The translations under genes were made by a program, and so were the position numbers. Positions 55,640-64,000 of a stretch of DNA of 64,000 nucleotides are shown piece after piece (positions within the stretch are counted from its first letter, which is position 1; every line of letters starts with the position of its first letter). The stretch lies in the NCBI RefSeq assembly GCF_014839835.1, contig NC_071642.1, forward strand, positions 11,219,455 to 11,283,454, given 5' to 3'. The notes below the pieces were generated by a model. It was not told the origin of the DNA and searched no databases. It saw only the letters and a program-made list of their open reading frames with translations. The stretch comes from Dryobates pubescens. Lineage: Eukaryota > Chordata > Aves > Piciformes > Picidae.

Positions 55640-55816
55640 CGGGCGGGGCGGGCGCCCTCTGCCGGCGGCGTGGGGAAGCGAAGAGCCGCTGCGGGCGCGG
55701 CCCCGCGGCCGGCGTGATGACGTCAGGCCACGCAGCGCGGAGGGGGGGCGCGCACGGCACGTGGCGGGGGCGGAGCCGGGGCCCGGCGGAGGCGGCGGCG
55801 GCGGCGGCAGCGGCAG
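55640..55816 (+). promoter_or_regulatory. GPAT4: GPAT4 promoter and probable non-coding first exon
   Basis: A CpG island holds a perfect cAMP-response palindrome TGACGTCA at 55718-55725 and an E-box CACGTG at 55758-55763. A GGCGGC run leads to CGGCAG|GTGAGT, a strong donor at 55816/55817, which probably closes a non-coding first exon. The CpG-rich stretch continues into the intron to about 56500. Start site and exon 1 limits are inferred. Confidence 0.65.
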
Positions 55817-58085
55817 GTGAGTGCGTGACCGGCCCGGTTCGGCCCGGCCCGGCTCGGCCCCGCGCCCCCAGCTGCCGGCTGTCCCGGGCGCGCCTCGGGC
55901 TGCTGCGTGCGCGCGGCGGGGGCGCGGGGCAGTGCGCGCCCGCGGACCGTTACCCGGCGCCCGCCCCGGGGATCGCGGCCTCCTCGCCTGCGGCGGGGCG
56001 CGCCGCAGCGCCCTCCCGCGCCGGGTACGATTCGGCCCGGTCGGACTCCCTGCGCGGCTGCGCGGTGCCGCCGCCCCCGGTGCCGCCGCCCGGCCCTTCG
56101 GGGCACCCCCGCGCACTCCCCGGTACCGCGCCCCGCCGAGCATTCGCTCTCCGGCGCTTGCACAGCGGCCGAAAGTCGCCGGTCCGACCGGCGGCCCCGC
56201 CGTGACTCGCCGCGCCCCGCTCCCCCTGAATAAAGCTGAGCACAGCGCTCGCCGCTGCCGCCGCGCTCGGCCCCGTTGGCAGCGGTTTCCCCGCGACCGG
56301 AGGGCGCTGAGCCTGAATGCACAGCCCCGAGGCAGCCAGCGCGGGGTGCGATCGCCGCTCCTGCCCCTGGGCGGCCCGGCGGTCGGGCCCTGCCGGGCGT
56401 CCTGCCAGCCCGGGGGCGGCGGCAGCTGCGTCCTGGCCGAGCCGCAGCGGCCGTAGGCAGCAGGCAGCGCTGCTTGCGCTCGCCCGGGGCTCGGCTCTGG
56501 CGGCTGCTAGCCCTGAGTGCGGCGCGGTGCTTGTCCCCACGGGCCACCGGCGGGTGACACAGCGAAGGAATGCGGTGACCGGGCCCCTCTCCGGTGGCCG
56601 GTCTGACCAGTTTGCCACCACGAGGCCTGGCTTTGCTGGGTGACAGCTCTGACACAAGGCACAGTCACACGTGCGGCTCGGAGCAGCCTCTCCCAGGACG
56701 TGCTTTGTGCCGGCGGGCGCCTGCCTCTGAAGCACTGACGATGTTCTTGGCGTTAGCGGTGCGGCAGTGCCGAGCCGGCAGCGGGCACACGCCGTGCAGG
56801 GCGGCCAGAGGACCTTCCCAGGCTCTGTTCCTGTGTGCCGTGAGGTAGCTGCTGAACCCCATCCTCGGGTTGGCAGTCGGTGGCCAGGTGAAGGTGGCAT
56901 CTGGAGGGAATTCTCCCCTGAGCAGACTCATCTCTTCCCAAGAGCCTTGTTTGACCTTGTGCTTGCCCTCGCCGTGGTGCCAGGTGCCTGACCTTTGCCT
57001 GGTCCCAGTGCCCCAGCACATGCCACCACCGTGGATCATCAGCACTCATTCTGCCCCGGGGCTGATTTCCTTCCTGACCTGCTTGTGACGCTGCCTGTGA
57101 CTGGGGATGAGGTGTTGCACAGGAGCAGAGGAAGTGATGCCTGCCCAGGAATCTGGGTACCTGGCTGGCTCAGGGCTCTCGAATGCCTCTGGAGTGAGAG
57201 AGGTGGTCAGGTCTTTGTCATGAGGAAAGGTTCTCTGCCACTTCATTGGCTCCCTTCCGGTACTTTGGACCTGATTGCAGTCCTGTGCTCTAGGTGTGGT
57301 TCCACACCAGGCCATCTGAGGTGTGACTGATAGGAAAACACGGGACAAGTGGCAGCAGGGGGTGATTCCCAAGTCTGTGGCAGTGCCAGGCAGTAGCTGG
57401 AGCACCAGTGTGAGTCTGCTGTGTCTCAGGAGCTGCATTCCAGGCTCCGGAGCCCACTGTCCCTGACCTCTTGCCACCCTCTCTGGGCTGACGTCTCTCC
57501 GAGCTGCATGACTTGCCTGACTTGGGTTTCTCTTTGCTCCAGTAGTGCTGGTGACATGTGAGTGCCTCGCCTGCCAAGAAGCCTCCTCGCTGTTTGAAGA
57601 GCTCTGCTGGTGTCTGTACCCACCCCTCAGCATGAGTGGGTGCCAGGGGCATCCAGAATTAAACTGGCTGCAGGCGTCATGCCAGGAGCTGCGCTAGCGC
57701 CTGTGCCCTCCCGGAGACAGCAATAACAGCCCCTGCGAGGGCCGGCTCCCTCCATCTCCTCCAATGCAGGCTCAGGGATGGACTCCTCCTTGTCCCCGTG
57801 AAGAGACTCTGCATGCTCCCAGCAGCCAGGAGGGGATTCTGCTGCCAGCTTCTTCACAAGCTGCCCCACAGCAGGACTTGCTCAGCGGTGCCTTGGGAGG
57901 ATCTCCGGTCACACACTCGTGTCCCAGCGGCGCCCACTGCCTGCCTATGGAGCAGCCGCTCTGTGTGTTCTGTCTTCTCTGAGCTGCTCAGCCCACGCCG
58001 TCCAAGCTCACCTGGGCTTCTGGCAGACTGCTTGTTTGTTGTCCCAGCTGCTCTCCCTGCTCCTGTTGCGTTCCCTCTCTCGCAG
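55817..58085 (+). other. GPAT4: Probable 5' leader intron of GPAT4
   Basis: The first 650 bp are the rest of the CpG island and the remainder is unrecognised. No coding exon is seen. Long open frames on both strands in 55700-56900 are due to high GC content. Confidence 0.5.
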
Positions 58086-58242
58086 AGCCCCAGGAGGATG
58101 TGAACTTTGGCATGGGGTCTGCGAGCGGGCGGTGGACTCGGCGCGCCTGTGGGACTGCTGCTAAATAACAGGAGGGGTGGGGACGCTGTGGGCAGCCCTT
58201 CTGACTGGCTGCAGGGCACCAGCCTTGCCTGGGCCCTTCACC
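58086..58242 (+). other. GPAT4: Probable GPAT4 5' untranslated part of the first coding exon, with upstream ORFs
   Basis: A pyrimidine-rich tract and CTCTCGCAG make a good acceptor at 58085. The leader then contains an ATG followed at once by TGA (58098-58103) and an 18-codon upstream ORF at 58112-58168, MGSASGRWTRRACGTAAK, before the main ATG at 58243. A later alternative acceptor, GGCTGCAG at 58213, would remove both. Confidence 0.5.
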
Positions 58243-58407
58243 ATGTTCCTCCTGCTCCCCTTTGACAGCCTGGTTGTTAATCTCTTGGGGATTTCCATAA
58301 CTGTCCTCTTCACCCTGCTGCTGGTCTTCATCATCGTGCCGGCGATCTTTGGAGTCTCTTTCGGCATCCGCAAGGTTTACATGAAAACGCTGCTGAAGGT
58401 GTTCCAG
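58243..58407 (+). CDS. GPAT4: GPAT4 coding exon 1
   Basis: Residues 1-55, MFLLLPFDSLVVNLLGISIT to KTLLKVFQ: the N-terminal membrane segment. The donor is GTTCCAG|GTGAGT. Confidence 0.97.
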
Positions 58408-61400
58408 GTGAGTCCTCTGTTCAGAAGCTGCTGTGCTGACAGGGCCCTTGTCAGGCCTGGTCGTGCTTGAGGAGAGGGGTTTGCCCCTCAGCAGAGGGTG
58501 GCAGGTGGCTGGGGTGGGTGATTGGTTTGCTGGTGCCAGTGGTCTCTTTGGGTCAGTTTCACAGAACCACAGAAAGGTTTGGGCTGGAAGGTCCCTTCCA
58601 ACCCCCCTGCCATGGGCAGGGACACTTCTCACCAGCCCAGGTTGCTTAAGGCCTCATCCAGCCTGGCCTTGAACGCCTCCAGGGAGGGGGCATCCACAGC
58701 CTCCCTGGGCAGCCTGTGCCAGAGTCTCCCTTCCTGCACTGCCAAGAATGTCTTCCTCATCTCCAGTCTAAACCTCCCCTCTTCCAGTCTGCCAGACCTC
58801 TCTTTCTGGATGGTTTTTCCCTCTGATTAATCCAGTGAGACTTCAAGTGAAGGACTGGAATATTGCAAGTAGGAGCTGTGGGTGTGCTGGGAAGTGTGTG
58901 CTGGATGGGTTAATGTCCCAGGCCAGGCAGTGCAGTTACAGTTTGATGTGGAAAGAAGCCAAATGGGGTGTAGGGTGTGATGGGGAGGGACCAGGCTGCT
59001 CCTCCCCAGGACATGTTTGAGCAAAGCAAAAAAGCAGGGGATAAGGCAGGACTTTTTGTCCTGCAGGTCCCAAGTGGTCTGTGGCTAGAACCCAGAGCTC
59101 TCAACACTGTTGTGTCCCAGAGTGCCACCTGCTTATCTGCTGAGCCCAGCAGCCATGTCAGGGCCTGCAGCCTCCGAGGACAGCAGCAGCCTTTGCTGAC
59201 CCTCTTGGCATAGGGAGGCCAAGTGGAATTTTCCAGCTTGGGGCCATGCTGTTCTCTTGCCTGCCTTTGGCAGAGTGATTCTGTGGACAGCCAACAGCTC
59301 TCCTTGAAGCAAGTCCCTGGTGAGAGCAGAAGTTTTGCAGCTCTTAGTAGGTAAATCCTACAGCACCAGAGAGAAGCAGAAGGGGTGCCCTGTGCTTGGT
59401 AGAGAGCTTTTAGGGTCTTAGATGTGGAGTTGGAGCTGCTAAAGGATTTCTGATGCAGTTGCTGCTGCTTGAGCAGGGCTGGTGCTCCCCAGGAGTATCT
59501 CTGTACTGTCTGACTTGGGAAAGCAGCCTTGGAGCTCTTCAAACTCCCTCCAAAAGCCTGAGGTGTGGTGAGGGAGGCCTGCCCAGTGCCTCACTTGAAG
59601 GAGTCTGGGTTTGCTGCCACCCCAGACAGGGTAAGGGCATGCTGGGCTTGCCAGGGATGCCTTCTCCCTAGGCTGCCCAGCTCCTGCTAGGTCAGAGCTC
59701 CTCTTCTGACCTATGGAATGGCAGCATCTAGACATCTTCTGCAGTCCTGCAGTTCCTTCTGCTGGCAGAGGAGGCTGTGGGGTGAGCTGAACACTTGTAA
59801 TGCAGAAGAGTGTGAGGCTGAGAGGGTTACTTGGAGGGCAAGGAAGAATGGCCAGAAACCTAGGCTGCAGTTTCTGTGGTGCCCTTGAGAGCTATTTCTG
59901 TGGAGAACAGGTAGGCTGGGCATGGGATTTGGCAGCCAGCTGCCAGGGAGCTGTCTGAGGGTGCTGGCTGCTGCTGTTTTAGATGGATTGGTGAGCTGAG
60001 AAGCAGCAGCAGCTGTCAGCTGAGCTGGGGAGGGAAGGATCCCATCCCATCATAAGCCTGATGTTTTTAGCAGATACCTGGAATAACAGTCTCTGCTCTG
60101 AGCTTGGAAGAAATGAGGGCTGACAAACAGGACCAGTCCCATGGCTGGCTTCCTGTGCTGTGGACCCCCCCAGCAGGAGGCAGGGTCCACCCCAAAGCTG
60201 TGCACCCAAGGGCCTGGTGCAGCAGAGCCTGCAGAAAACCTGCACCACTGAGCACTCTGACACTGCCTGCTTCCTGCTGGGGCTGTGCTGTGCAGGGTGG
60301 CACACACCATGTGCACCCCATGGCTGTCCTGTGCCCACGCTGGTCACCTCCCCTCCCGTCCTCTTGCCCCCCTGCAGGCAGATCTCTGCTGCAGAAACCT
60401 CCCTCCTAGGCCAGCCTCTGCTTCCACCTCAGTTCAGTGGTGTTCATCACTCAGTCTTTCAGTTCTTGACAGAACCCTCCTGCTCTAGCTCCATCTTCTG
60501 CCCTTGACCACGGTCTTCCAGCTGTCAAGCTGGGCTGGGCTGAGGGGAGCTGCAGGCCTCCCCAGCCTCGTTTGCCTGTGTGTCTCTTGCAGTGGGCGAC
60601 GCTGAGGATAGAGCGCGGTGCCAAGGAGAAGAACCACCCCTTGTACAAGCCCTATGCCAATGGTGAGGCCCTGCCCTGCATGGGTGCATGGGGAGTTCAA
60701 AACCCAGCCTGGCAGGTGTGGTGAAGGTGGTGCTCTCCAAGCAGCTGAGGCACACCGTGTGGATGGGCTGGAGGGAGCTGCGGAGAGCACCCAGGAAGTG
60801 CTTCGTCCGAGGGAGCTGGGAGGGCTGGAGAAAGGAGGGGACCCTGTGGAGGGAGGGAGGGAGGGTGAGTGAAGGCTCTGGCTGTTGGCTGTCACAGCAG
60901 GCTGAGCTCAGGGCTGCCGGCACGTTGCAGGCATCATTGCCAAGGAGCCAACGTCGCTGGAGGAGGAGATCAAGGAGCTGCGGCGCAGCGGCAGCAGCAG
61001 GGCCCTGGACACGCCGGAGTTTGAGCTCTCAGACATCTTCTACTTCTGCCGCAAAGGCATCGAGACCATCATGGACGATGAAGTGACCAAGAGGTTCTCA
61101 GCTGAGGAGCTGGAGTCCTGGAACCTGCTCAGCAGGACCAACTACAACTTCCAGTACATCAGCCTGCGCCTCACCGTGCTCTGGGGCCTGGGTGTGCTCA
61201 TCCGCTACTGCTTCCTGCTGCCCCTCCGGTGAGCGCTGCTGCAGGAAGCCCCCTGCCCGGCTCTGCCGGCAGCCTCTGCCCGCTGCAGCTGCTCCCTGAG
61301 CCCCACAGGCCCTGCTCTGCCTGCTGCAGAGGGCCTGTGACCTGCTGCTGCTAGCTCCTAGCTTCCCTCTCTCTGCAGGATAGCCCTGGCCTTCACTGGC

Positions 61401-63148
61401 ATCAGCTTGTTGGTGACTGGTACTACAGTGCTGGGGTATTTGCCAGCTGGAAGGTGAGTTCATCTTGGAGGGGACAGGGGATGGGCACCACCCTGTGCAG
61501 ACCTGATAATGCTGAAGTCTTCCTGCAAGGCCTGTCTGTTCTGCCCACTGGAGACAGGGCAGGTGGTTCTGGCACCTGTAGCCCCTCAGGAGGAGACGCT
61601 GTGTCTTATGAAACAAAGGGCCTAGGTGTGGGCTCCAAGCCCATGCTTGGCTATGGGCTCTGAAAGGGAAGATAAGAGAAAAGGAAGAAGGACATGGAAC
61701 TGTTGGAGTGGGTCCAGAAGAGGCCACAAAGATGATCAGAGGGCTGGAGAACCTCCTCTATGGGGCAGGCTGAGAGAGTTGGGGCTGTTCAGCCTGGAGA
61801 AGAGAAGGCTCCAGGGGAGACCTTAGAGCAGCTTTCCAGTACCCGAAGGGCTCCAGGAGAGCCAGGGCCAGAGTTTGGTTCTCCTGAGTTCAGAATCATT
61901 GGTCACAGGCTGACAACAAAAGCCAGGACGAGACATGTCTGCAGGAGAGGTGTGATGCCCTGGTTGGATCTGGTGGCCTGGGGCAGTGGGGCTGGGTGGC
62001 AGCACTGCTGGGGCACGATGGTTTGTGTGCTGGGCTGCAGGTGCAAGGAGTTCCTGAGCAAGCACGTGCACCTGATGTGCTACCGGATCTGCGTGCGAGC
62101 CCTCACCGCCATCATCACCTACCACCACCGGTAAGGAGGCTCTGCTGCACGTGGCCCTGCCACAGCTGCTTCCTGCTCTGCCCCTGGGCTCCTCTGTCCT
62201 CACTGCCACCTTTGTTTTGCATTTAGAGAGAACAGACCCCGCAATGGAGGCATCTGTGTGGCCAACCACACATCCCCCATCGATGTGATCATCCTGGCCA
62301 GCGATGGCTACTACGCCATGGTAAGGGCTGCACCCGGCCCTGCTGCCAGGGCCTGGCCACCTCTCTGGGGGGAGTGACAGGCATGTTGCCTGGGACAGGG
62401 AGTAGGCAGCAAGAGGCTTTTCAGCATGCAGAGCTGCATGTCCTTGCATGACATCCCAGGGCACTCTCAGGCGCTGTACCCTGCTGTGTGTGGCTTCCCA
62501 GCACCAGAACCTTGGAGCACCAGAGGTCTCTGGGCACTGCTTTGCCAGTAGATCTCTGAGCTTTGCTATCCATGGAAGAGCAAAGGACCTTCCAGCAGTG
62601 TGGAAGGCACTTGGGGCTTGCTACTTCTGTTCTCCCGAGCCTGAGCCTGGGACTTCTCCTCTCAGCCTTTCCAGGGCAGTGGTAGAAAGATGAACCTCAC
62701 CTTGGCAGTGAAGCTGGGAGCTGCGTTGGCTTTGCTGTGTCCTCAGCTCTGTAACTTGTGTCTCTTGTGCTGCTCAGGTGGGCCAGATCCACGGGGGGCT
62801 GATGGGGGTGATTCAGAGAGCCATGGTCAAGGCCTGCCCCCACGTCTGGTTCGAGCGCTCCGAGGTCAAGGATCGGCATCTCGTCGCCAAGAGGTGTGGC
62901 AGCCGGTGGGCAGGGGGCTGCAGCCTGGGGAGGGGGTGCCCACTGCTCAGGGCTGAGGACACTGGGTGTTGGGAGACTGCCACTCTTGCTGGCACCCAGA
63001 CAGTCCCTGCTGACTGCAGGACAAGGGCTGTGTGCTGTGTGGCTGGGCAGTGGCGGTCTCTGTGCCCTGACTGGTGCCACTCCTCTGTTTAGGCTCACAG
63101 AGCACGTCCAGGACAAGAGCAAGCTGCCCATTCTTATCTTTCCTGAAG
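58243..63148 (+). CDS. GPAT4: Glycerol-3-phosphate acyltransferase 4 (AGPAT6), 8 coding exons, 3' part beyond the window
   Basis: The visible exons code residues 1-322 of a protein that has 456 in human. GPAT4 is an ER and lipid-droplet membrane enzyme that acylates glycerol 3-phosphate at sn-1, the first step of triacylglycerol and phospholipid synthesis. Hydrophobic segments lie at about residues 10-42 and 155-200. The acyltransferase motif I NHTSPID gives catalytic His247 and Asp252. Motif II (the GGLMGVIQRA and FERSE region) and the FPEG of motif III also follow. Coding exons are 58243-58407, 60593-60662, 60931-61228, 61379-61453, 62041-62130, 62227-62320, 62778-62893 and 63093-63148, all GT-AG and phase-compatible. 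Against the human protein as I recall it, one residue is missing in ALDTPEF and GRCKEF has Cys for Phe. The remaining exons, from about residue 323, lie past 64000. Confidence 0.97.
58408..60592 (+). other. GPAT4: GPAT4 intron with CR1 fragment
   Basis: Holds a minus-oriented CR1 copy at 58559-58800. The rest is unrecognised intron sequence. Confidence 0.7.
58559..58800 (-). mobile_element. CR1 LINE fragment in GPAT4 intron
   Basis: CACAGAACCACAGAAAGGTT, CTGCCATGGGCAGGGACACT, GGCCTCATCCAGCCTGGCCT, CAGCCTGTGCCAGAGTCTCC and CTAAACCTCCCCTCTTCCAG lie in order. It is antisense to GPAT4. Confidence 0.94.
60593..60662 (+). CDS. GPAT4: GPAT4 coding exon 2
   Basis: Residues 56-78 and part of 79, WATLRIERGAKEKNHPLYKP to YAN. 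The acceptor is TCTTGCAG|TGG and the donor AATG|GTGAGG. Confidence 0.96.
60931..61228 (+). CDS. GPAT4: GPAT4 coding exon 3
   Basis: The largest exon seen, from GIIAKEPTSLEEEIKELRRS through FYFCRKGIETIMDDEVTKRF to the membrane stretch ending CFLLPLR. The acceptor is CGTTGCAG|GCATC and the donor CTCCG|GTGAGC. Confidence 0.97.
61379..61453 (+). CDS. GPAT4: GPAT4 coding exon 4
   Basis: IALAFTGISLLVTGTTVLGY then LPAG and part of Arg: the second half of the membrane hairpin. The acceptor is TCTCTGCAG|GATAG and the donor GGAAG|GTGAGT. Confidence 0.96.
61690..61870 (+). mobile_element. CR1 LINE fragment in GPAT4 intron
   Basis: GACATGGAACTGTTGGAGTG, GTCCAGAAGAGGCCACAAAG, TTGGGGCTGTTCAGCCTGGA and AGACCTTAGAGCAGCTTTCC match the ORF2 end, in sense orientation with the gene. 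The 3' CR1 end is missing. Confidence 0.9.
62041..62130 (+). CDS. GPAT4: GPAT4 coding exon 5
   Basis: CKEFLSKHVHLMCYRICVRA to TYHH and part of Arg. The acceptor is GGGCTGCAG|GTGC and the donor CACCG|GTAAGG. Confidence 0.96.
62227..62320 (+). CDS. GPAT4: GPAT4 coding exon 6 (catalytic motif I)
   Basis: ENRPRNGGICVANHTSPIDV to SDGYYAM, with the H(X4)D acyltransferase motif. The acceptor is GCATTTAG|AGAG and the donor CCATG|GTAAGG. Confidence 0.97.
62778..62893 (+). CDS. GPAT4: GPAT4 coding exon 7
   Basis: VGQIHGGLMGVIQRAMVKAC, then PHVWFERSEVKDRHLVAK. The acceptor is TGCTCAG|GTGG and the donor AAGAG|GTGTGG. Confidence 0.97.
63093..63148 (+). CDS. GPAT4: GPAT4 coding exon 8 (last within the window)
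   Basis: LTEHVQDKSKLPILIFPEG, with the FPEG motif. The acceptor is CTGTTTAG|GCTC and the donor CTGAAG|GTGAGT. The coding sequence continues past the right edge. Confidence 0.97.
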
Positions 63149-63304
63149 GTGAGTTGTGGAGGAGGTGCCAGGCAGGCACACTGGGGCTCTGTTCCTTCCC
63201 TTCTTGTGCAACCAAGGGCCTTGAGACCCTTCCCTGAGGCAAAGGGGACACTGCCTGTTCAGTGCTGGCTGAGCCCAGGGTGTGTCAGTCAGGTCTGTGG
63301 TGTC

Positions 63305-64000
63305 CTGGTGACACATCCATGAGGAATTAGTTGGGGACCTGCTGAGCCACTTGGACACTCACAAGTCCATGGGACCGGATGGGATCCATCCTAGGGTGCT
63401 GAGAGAGCTGGCAGATGAGCTGCCAAGTGCTCTCCATCATTTTCCTCCAGTCCTGGCTCCCTGGAGAGGTCCCAGGTGACTGAAACTGGCCAAGGTGGTC
63501 CCCAGCCACAAGAAGGGTCGGATGGAGGAACCTGGAAACTCCAGGCCTGGCAGCCTGACCTCAGTGCCAGGGAAAGTGATGGAGCAGATTATCCTGGGGG
63601 CAATAACTGCACCTGAAGGATGGCCAAGGGCTCAGGTCCAGCCAACATGGGTTCAGGAAGGGCAGGTCCTGCCTGACCAACCTGATCTCCTTCTATGGTC
63701 AGGTGACTGCCTGGTGGATGTGGGGAGGCCTGTGGGTGTGGTCTGCCTGGACTTCAGCAAGGCCTTTGACACCGTCCCCCACAGCAAACTGCTGGCTAAG
63801 CTGTCAGCTCGTGGCTTGGACAGCAGCACTCTGAGCTGGGTTAGGAACTGGCTGGAGGCTGAGCCCAGAGAGTGGTGGTGAATGGTGCCACAGCCAGCTG
63901 GCAGCCAGGCACCAGTGGTGTGCCCCAGGGATCAGTGCTGGGCCCCATCCTCTTTAACATCTTCATTGATGATCTGGATGAGGGGTTGAGTCAGTCATCA
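63305..64000 (+). mobile_element. CR1 LINE with reverse-transcriptase region, cut by the right edge
   Basis: From GAGGAATTAGTTGGGGACCT the text matches CR1 ORF2 through the reverse-transcriptase domain. A frame at about 63495-63881 gives VCLDFSKAFDTVPHSKLLAK, the conserved LDFSKAFDTV block. Downstream [20 protein letters not shown] is recognisable in another frame, so the copy is not intact. It is the only copy here with the reverse-transcriptase core and lies in sense orientation in a GPAT4 intron. Confidence 0.95.

Noticed and set aside
55115-56900. Several 200-340 codon frames on both strands around the GPAT4 CpG island
   Set aside because: Arginine-, proline- and alanine-rich translations in overlapping frames are expected of very GC-rich DNA with few stops.

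Overview
The window looks like avian nuclear DNA. It is GC-rich and gene-dense, with short introns and CpG-rich promoters, and is littered with about thirty 5'-truncated copies of the CR1 LINE family, including the typical CR1 3' end that lies just before the short terminal repeats. No bacterial, plasmid, CRISPR or phage features are present. The gene order SFRP1 - GOLGA7 - GINS4 - GPAT4 is the one known from human 8p11 and from other vertebrates. An avian microchromosome is my inference from composition and compactness, and the species cannot be told.

Layout. Positions 1-11600 are non-genic: a G-rich minisatellite at the left edge, then a run of CR1 fragments in both orientations separated by sequence I do not recognise. 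SFRP1 follows on the minus strand, with three coding exons (28930 back to 13911) that give a complete 311-residue secreted frizzled-related protein. Its long intron holds a GC-rich 31-bp minisatellite, and a CpG island surrounds exon 1. Positions 29600-42500 are intergenic with many CR1 pieces and a few AT-rich blocks that could be regulatory.

From 42875 to the right edge four genes lie head to tail on the plus strand. They are GOLGA7 (4 exons, 137 aa, complete), GINS4 (7 exons, 225 aa, complete), an intronless coding region for a glycogen-targeting PP1 subunit of the PPP1R3C kind (286 aa, complete), and GPAT4 (8 coding exons seen, residues 1-322, running off the right edge). A 32-bp minisatellite of about 34 units fills most of the gap between GOLGA7 and GINS4. 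GPAT4 is interrupted in its last visible intron by a CR1 copy that still shows the reverse-transcriptase region and also runs off the edge.

The genes do not form one pathway: SFRP1 is a secreted Wnt modulator, GOLGA7 a palmitoyltransferase partner at the Golgi, GINS4 part of the replicative helicase, the PPP1R3-like protein a regulator of glycogen metabolism, and GPAT4 the ER enzyme starting glycerolipid synthesis. The most interesting item is the PPP1R3C-like gene between GINS4 and GPAT4, which to my knowledge is absent from the same interval in mammals, together with its very tight tail-to-head spacing with the GPAT4 promoter. I did not find an undescribed biological system.
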